Assembly (NCBI RefSeq): GCF_023065955.2
Contig: NW_026622963.1
Span: forward strand, 12,159,001 to 12,223,000
Source of the DNA: Ursus arctos
Lineage: Eukaryota > Chordata > Mammalia > Carnivora > Ursidae
Direction of reading: 5' to 3'
Length of the DNA stretch: 64,000 bases
Each line of letters opens with the position of its first letter. The stretch's first letter is position 1. Under the pieces are notes generated by a model that was not told where the DNA came from, did no database searches, and saw only the letters and a list, made by a program, of their open reading frames with translations. Shown in pieces: positions 57,696 to 64,000 of this stretch. A program made the translations under genes and the position numbers.

Positions 57696-60600
57696 CTTCT
57701 TTATAAACAAGGCAGCAGCCCAGGGGATGTGGGGTTGGGGGATGAAGAAGGGAGCTGGTCAGGCCTGAGACGCCGCCAGCAACCCCCGCGAGGGAGGAAC
57801 AGGCAGCAAACATCACACCTGGGGCCTCTGTGCTCTGGGAGGGATGGAAGTTGAGTGGCTGTAGGACTAAAGCAGTACCGTAGGAACAAGCGGAGCAGCT
57901 GGGGCACGGGCTACCTGCCGCCCTCCTTGCTGGCCCATCCAACCGGGATCCATTCTCTAAGGCCCAGCTCATGTCACCCTCCTCTGCGGGAGCCTTTCCT
58001 TCCTAACCCAGCCCACAGAAACAGAACAGCCAAAGGCAGCTGTGGAGAGGGCTGTGGAAACACCTCCTGGTCCAGCCTCCCACCGCAGAGGGGGGAGATG
58101 GTGGTCTGGAGACAGCTGCTCCAAGTCCAAGTCAAAACTAGAATGAGAACCCAGCTCTGAGACACCCCACCTGGGGGCTTTCCCCTGCAGCGTCCTTTGC
58201 CAAGCCCCCCTGTCCGTGGACACAGGGACCTGGCCACGCTGTCCTGCCACAGGCTGACCAATCCAGTGACGGCCGTGCTTCTCAACATGCATGCAAGGAC
58301 CCCCTGCATCAGCAACATCTGGGGATCTGTCTCGAATGCAGATTCCTGGGCTCACATGGAGATCCAGACATCAGAATCTCTGGGGGCAGGGTCCAGGAAT
58401 ATGCCTTTTTCACACACTTCCCTAGGGTACCCACTGGAACCACAGGGATTTTACAAGTGACAATGCCCCGAGTGAAAACAGGGAGGCCGCATGCCCAAAT
58501 GCAACAGGGAGGAGAATTATAGTAGCAGTCAGAAGTCAGATCCTCTTCCTGCTTCTCTCCCTTTCGAAGCATGGGCGGCTAGGACGAAGGTGGACTAGTG
58601 CCCCATGCTGCCTGCCTGCCAGGGCTACTACAGAGCTCCATGGGAAAGACAAGAGCAGGGCAATGAGGAGGGGCTGTTTTATCACCCACTCCCACCCCTG
58701 AGCCCCTTGGCCTGCAACCCTGCCCCCAAGAGTTGCAAAGGGCTTTAAGCAAGGGTCCAAGGAACTGCCTCTTTCCCACCTGGGACTGAGGGTTTTTAGC
58801 CCCCTTCATTCCAACCTTGCCTTCAAGAGACGAGGACGCTCTGACTCATGGGATAGGCCAAAGTCTTAGCGAAACCTCAATGACAGCATTGTGTATTTAC
58901 TATAAGCCCAGCTCCCATGCCATCTTGCAGGTGCAGAAACAGGCTCAGGGAGAAACAGGTAAACCCTTTGGTCCTCAGGTCCCTCTTCATTCTCACCTCA
59001 GGTACCCTCATCTTTTCCCTCAAGAAACTGTGCTTTCTGGAAGGACTCCTCTCCCCTCTCCCCGGAGAAGGGATTTAGGCTTTAGGCAGCAGGAGGGAAG
59101 AGTGAGATCCTTGCATGTGCTCCAGGCCCTGTCTCAGTCAGGTGGCAGCAAGGCCTCCCGCCCCACCTGACAAGGCCCCACCCTGTCTCCCTGGGAAAGG
59201 GTCTGATGCGCTTCTAGGGCTTCGGAACCTTGGGGGATACAGGCAGAAGCACCTGCTGGTCTATAAGATGCCTCTATGCAAATTTTAAAAAGGCACCCCT
59301 TTTCCAGGCAGAGGGAGATCCCCTGGCTCACTGCTTGGTGAGCAGAGCGGAGGCTGGCACTCTCGCTCTCTGCAGAGCCATCCCTGAAACCAGGCCCACC
59401 AGCAGGGGAGAAGGGAGCAGCACACACCCAGGCCTGAGCCTGTGCCCCCGGAACATTGCAGCTGGGCACAGTGGGGGAGTAGGGTGCAGGCTGGCCTAGG
59501 GAATACACACGGTGGGCACTGGGTGGCTGGGGGATGACCCCAAGCACTTCTTCAAGAAGCAGATCTACTCTTGGATGAGTTTTCTCTGTCAAGATAGCTT
59601 CTGGCTCCTTCCTCCAAATCCCCCCTATCCCCGGGTTAAATGAGAGCAGCAAGAGGAAGACATGGAATCCGGGATTCAGCCACAAGAAAGAAATAAGAAA
59701 TGTGAGGACCCTTTGCAGGGGCTGAAAGCAGTCTTGAATTGGTGCGCAGAAGAAAGGCTTTCTGGGTAACAGGTGCAGGTTGGGGGATGATGCGGGGAGC
59801 ACAATAGCGCCTCCTAGGCTTAGACGTTGATAAAACAGGAGCAGAGGGACCAGCCTCCCCTTCACTCATCCAGCCTTACACCCTCAAACTCCATGGGCAT
59901 GGAGCATGGTGGGTCAGAGCCTGCCTCCTCCCCAGGAGGGGGGTCTACACGTGAACCTCCTGACCAGACGCAGTAACCAATACCTCCGATATCTCTGGGG
60001 GACCTGGGCTCACAGGCAAACTGGCTGTGCTTTCCCTGGGGCTGGCTTCATTTTGGCGGGAGGTTCCCAGCTACCCTAAAAGAACAGGTACGAGGCCCGT
60101 AGGGTAGAGCATGAGGTGGTGGACAACATGACTAAATGTCAGTCCCTTAAATGTTGACTGCGCGCGCTCTGGGCCAGCCCTCAGGTAAGGAAGCAAGCCT
60201 GAAATACACAAGCTGTGTGAAGTTGAGTTCCAGAACTTCCTCTCAGCCCAAGAACCTTCTCAATTTCCTCCACTCTAAAACATCCCTCACTGACCTGCAT
60301 CTCCCTTAAGCCATTGCCATCTCTCTTCTCCCAGGAGAAGGTTTGGAACCCACTGGAATCTGCCGTGAGCCCCACCACAGCAGTGGGGCCGCTCACACCT
60401 TGGGTACCCATGACCCCTCCTTGTTGCCAGGTCTCATGGATAATGTCATGCGGTTTATCTTGGTGTGGCAGAGTGTAGTGTGTTGGGCATTTCCCTCCTC
60501 TTCAAGGCCCCCCGCTTTGGTCTGCAGGGTACCAGCGGCTCTGGGTTCTCCTCCCGCTTCCCTGGCTACACCTTCTCATTCACCTGGGCTTCCTTTTCCT

Positions 60601-60879
60601 CCGTCCCTGCCGACAGTGTTTCCCAGAGCTCTTCTCTCTCCTCCCATCCCTGGATGATCGTACCCTTGGCTGAAATTCCCACCAATACCCAGAAGGACGC
60701 CCCCTAAGTCCATGTATCCGGCTTAGAAACTTCCTCCTGCAGCAGCTCCGGCTTGGCAACCCCATCACTATCGCCTCTTCGGCTTGTCTTCTCCACTGCC
60801 GTGCTCCCTCCCAACACCTGGCCGCCAGTGATGATCAATTCCCAAGTCCTGCAAAGTGTAGTAGCCCTTTAATCTCTCT

Positions 60880-61360
60880 CCCGCTTGTCCCTTTGTCCAT
60901 CTCCCTTCCACTCTCCGATTCAAACCCTTAACCTCACACAGCTGAGCTATGCCTCCTAAATGGTCTCCGAATTTCAGTCTTGCCCCTTCCTCCACACCCG
61001 GCTGTCAGGGTGATTTCTCTAAAAAGCCAATTTCGTCAGGCCCCTCTTCTGCTTAGAAGTCTCCGGGGGCTCCCCAATGGCTTCGGATCAGGACTCCAAC
61101 TCCTCAGCAACATATTAGGGGCCTTTGTGACCTGGTCTTGCCAGGGTTCCCCAGACATCTCACCACCTCCCCTGCCAGAGTGGACAGACACATGATGCTG
61201 GCTCCCGCCTCTGTCCCCTGTGCATTCTGTGACCGCTGCCTGAGGTCCTTCCAGCTCACCCCTCTGGAGGCTCACATGTTTGCAGGCAGATTGCTTCCAT
61301 GACTGCCTTAACCTTGAACTTCAGCTCCTTCCCCAGGTCTCTCACGTTTGCTCAGCTGCT
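60880..61360 (+). mobile_element. L2 LINE relic
   Basis: L2 order is clear: cctcctaaatggtctccgaa, gtcaggcccctcttctgctt, ctccccaatggcttcggatc, gggcctttgtgacctggtct. Confidence 0.75.
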
Positions 61361-62321
61361 TCCCAGCCGACTATAAACACCCTGAAGCTGGGCCTGCACA
61401 GTGGCACCGGATTTTTATCTCTGCACAGCATCTTGGGCGCCTGGCTGAGGCGTGCAAAGACGAAGGGCTCCTGGCAGTGGTGGAAAAGCAGCAAGGGGTC
61501 AAGGCAGGCTTGCTCCAGTGCCAGCCCCAGGGGGGCACACGGCATGGGCTGAGGATGGCAGCATCGGACCTTCTGAACCAAGCCTGATCTCTTGAGGAGT
61601 CCAGTGTTCTGGGCTCTTACCCATTTCTTCCTGTTTAGTCTTTTTAGGGTACTTTCATAATCCTATTAGGCTTTTCCTGAGGTGGTGGGGCAGCCGCTGT
61701 TCACATTATGGATGGGACAAGTGAAGTCAGAAGCGTTAGGATGTGCAGAGGCTCTCTCAGCTGGCGGTAAGGCTGGCCTGGAGCCCCGATTTCCCTCCAC
61801 CTCTCTGAAACATGGAAAGGGAGACAGGGAAAAGTCTCTCCCCGAAGTGCAAGCAGTGGCTCCACCTCAGGTGGGGTCAAGAAGGCAGCCCAGCCCCTAG
61901 GACAGGTCCAGTTTCCTTAGGTCAAAGATGGGGAAGCCAAGGCACAGAGAGTGCCGGTGACTTGCCCCAGGACATACTGCAACTCTGTGGCCAAACTGGC
62001 TCCCTCTTGCTGAGGCCTCATGAGACACTGAGGGGACGCAAATGCATCATCTCTCAGAGTGTAAAGCCCAGCACTGCCCTCTTGCCTTCTGTGATGACTG
62101 AGGCTCACCCGGGGAGGAAGCAGCAGGTGGGAGAGGGACCCCCTCATGAGTCCAGAATCTTGGGGTGGCTGCTGATTTGGAAAGAGGAGGCCCTGGCTCA
62201 GTTTGGTTTGGCAATGGCCTTCTCTTGGCACACGGCAGCAGGCCAAGCTCCCTCGAGACTGAGAGGCTGCATCGGAGAGGAGGTGGCCCTCACACCTGGT
62301 GGTGAAAGAAGCCGTGATCAA

Positions 62322-62723
62322 CCGGCAAGTGGAAAAACAAAATGTGGCCTCTCCATCCAATGGAATCGTATTCCACATAAGAAAAAATGACTCACTAACC
62401 CACGCAACAACGCGGGTAAACCTGAAAATGTTATGTTGATGCAAAAGATCACGTATCATATGATGGCATTTATGTGAAATACCCACTTAGACCATTTAGG
62501 ACTAGTTAGGTTCATAGACATAGAAAGCAGATCACTGGTAGGAAGGGGTTGGGTCAAGGGGGAATGGGGAGTGCCTGTGTCATGGGTTCAGGCCTCTACT
62601 GAGAGGAGGAAAACGCTTTGGCACCTGAAAGAGGTGATGGACAACACTGTATGCACTAAATGCCACTGGATGGTATAGTTTCAGAGTTATGTTATGAAAA
62701 TTTCACCTCAATAAAATAATAAG
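62322..62723 (+). mobile_element. L1 3' relic
   Basis: Sense old L1: atccaatggaatcgtattcc, cgtatcatatgatggcattt, gtatagtttcagagttatgt and a cacctcaataaaataataa end. Confidence 0.85.
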
Positions 62724-64000
62724 AGGAGGAAGAGGAGGAAGCAGCATTGAGGCTCCTATCTAGAGGGCCAGCCATGGGTCAGCTTTCTCCTCTTCCAGGA
62801 AAAGAGCTGGGCCTCTCCAAATCCCCCCACACCCAGCAGTAGGGGACAGGGCCAACACCTCCTGGCCTGCACGAGAATCCTGCTGCAGGGTGGCCCAGTC
62901 TGGCCAGGCCCCAACCCTGTGTAGTCTCAGGAAGAGAAGCAGCTGGGCTCCCTGGTTCTAAGTGGCTGGCTGGTCCTGGTGTCAGCCAAGGGTGGGGTTG
63001 CCTGTGCTTTGCGAACAGCATTTGTACAATTCTCCATCTGGATTCCAAAAGCTCTGCTCATTCTTGGGTGCTACAGAGCCATCTGGAAGTACAGTGACTA
63101 TCAGGGCCCAGGAAACTGAGGGCACCTGCTTTCACCTTGGGCCCCTATAGGGACCCCGCACAGCCCGCTTGACTGAGGGATACTCACTCTCACCACTCTG
63201 AGAAGCATTTGTCTCACCGGCAAGTAGCACAGCCTGTTTGAACAGATGACCTCAAACTGAGCCCAGACCAGCCTCATGCTTCTCTTCTTTGGGTCTTGAT
63301 GTGTCCCCTGGGGCCCACAGAGCACAGGGTGACCCATCTGCCCTGAAGCAGCCCTCAAAGCACTGAGATGGGCAAAGGATGGGGATGGAGCCTGCTTCTG
63401 GCCCCACCTGCCCTTCCTGAAGACCCTGGGCAGCTTTTCACTCCTCTCCAGTTTCCCAACTTGTAAAATCTCACACCCACATTCTGGGTTGCCCTAAAGC
63501 TTAGTTGAGACAAGGGCAGGAATACTGCTCAGGACTAGTAGAATCTGTGAATGAACACCCATTTGTTCAGTCCAGCCAGACTTGGAGTCTTGGAATGACC
63601 CCCACCCTCGGCCTACAGTCACGTCTCTGGGTATTTCCTGAGGAAAACAGGGCCAGCCTTAAAGGGGTGACATTCAATTCACATTAGACAAGGTGGGCAT
63701 TCCAGTCACGCTGGGTCAGGGGTCAGAGGCTTTGCAGGGCTGGATTTCTTCTTTCTCAGCTCCTGGCCCTGGCCCTTCCCCCAGATTCTCAGCCCCCTCA
63801 CAACCTGCTGGCACCAGGGCCACAGAGGGATGCAGTGGTGACAGCCCAGATTAGGAGCCCAGAGGCCTGGGCCCAGAATTGGCAGGCTGCTCCCCTTGTC
63901 TGTATCGTTTGAAAAAGGCCACTACCGGCATTTTCAGTACTGAAAATGCTCTACTGAGGGACATTTGCCTCCCCTGGCCCTTCTCACTGAGGTGACCCAG

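Larger units (their letters stand above)
20060..64000 (-). other. TMEM266: TMEM266 gene, 3' part (six coding exons, 3'UTR; 5' part outside)
   Basis: TMEM266 (HVRP1, Hv1-related protein 1; formerly C15orf27) is a four-helix voltage-sensor-domain membrane protein with a dimerising cytoplasmic coiled coil and a long disordered tail. No pore domain or proton conduction is established for it. Six exons in order, 55338-55282, 54188-54050, 50258-50143, 36871-36682, 22728-22666 and 21303-20708, total 1161 nt, or 386 residues plus stop. All junctions are GT-AG with matching phases (0, 0, 1, 0, 1, 1 entering each exon). The human protein is about 531 residues, so roughly 145 N-terminal residues (cytoplasmic N-terminus, S1 and most of S2) are encoded beyond 64000. 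I searched 55339-64000 by eye for the preceding exon and did not find it. Confidence 0.92.
55339..64000 (-). other. TMEM266: TMEM266 intron, 5' end outside the window
   Basis: More than 8.6 kb with no further TMEM266 exon recognised. It holds L2 relics (55450-55745, 56080-56365, 60880-61360), a MIR relic (56915-57215), L1 relics (57445-57695 on -, 62322-62723 on +) and no young SINE. A 243-codon open frame on the minus strand (59865-59134) has no family resemblance and is not called a gene. Confidence 0.75.

Noticed and set aside
63101..63358. Minus-strand frame with a VRQMLLRVVRV stretch followed by GTGAGT, resembling a missing TMEM266 exon
   Set aside because: It does not match the expected S1/S2 sequence and lacks a matching acceptor and phase for the next exon's TVLRIVV start.

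Overview
This window is mammalian nuclear DNA, almost certainly from a carnivoran and most likely a bear-lineage (ursid) species. Genes are split by GT-AG introns. The window is full of L1, L2 and MIR relics and of tRNA-derived carnivore SINEs (can-SINE/SINEC). The youngest SINE copies match, from memory, the type typical of bears and giant panda. No prokaryotic, viral-genome or CRISPR-like content was seen.

Two protein-coding genes are supported, arranged tail to tail. On the + strand, the last two coding exons of ETFA (mitochondrial electron transfer flavoprotein subunit alpha) lie at 1970-2050 and 10745-10783, followed by a short 3'UTR with a poly(A) signal at 11014-11019. On the - strand, six exons of TMEM266 (HVRP1, a voltage-sensor-domain membrane protein) run from 55338 down to the stop codon at 20708. 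They encode the last 386 residues: the end of S2, then S3, S4, a cytoplasmic coiled coil and the long tail. The exons for the N-terminus and S1 must lie beyond base 64000. All splice junctions are GT-AG and keep the reading frame. The same tail-to-tail order of ETFA and TMEM266 is known at human 15q24.2.

Layout: 1-1969 is ETFA intron filled by an old L1 on the - strand. 2051-10744 is the last ETFA intron, with two L1 relics and at least nine SINEs, some nested. 11037-20060 is the intergenic spacer, poor in young repeats, with MIR relics and possible conserved noncoding DNA. 20060-64000 is TMEM266. Its introns carry two + strand L1 3' segments with internal (CA)n, an inverted L1 fragment, an MLT1-like LTR, L2 and MIR relics, several satellites and a CpG-rich stretch over one internal exon.

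The two genes are functionally unrelated: ETFA passes electrons from acyl-CoA dehydrogenases to ETF-QO, while TMEM266 is a voltage-sensing membrane protein. No new multi-gene system was found. The points most worth checking are small-scale: a SINE placed right at the ETFA poly(A) region, a 9-bp G-rich tandem array next to a TMEM266 splice acceptor, an exact 56-bp tandem duplication, an inverted duplication of an L1 fragment, and several AT-rich, repeat-free segments that look like conserved enhancers.
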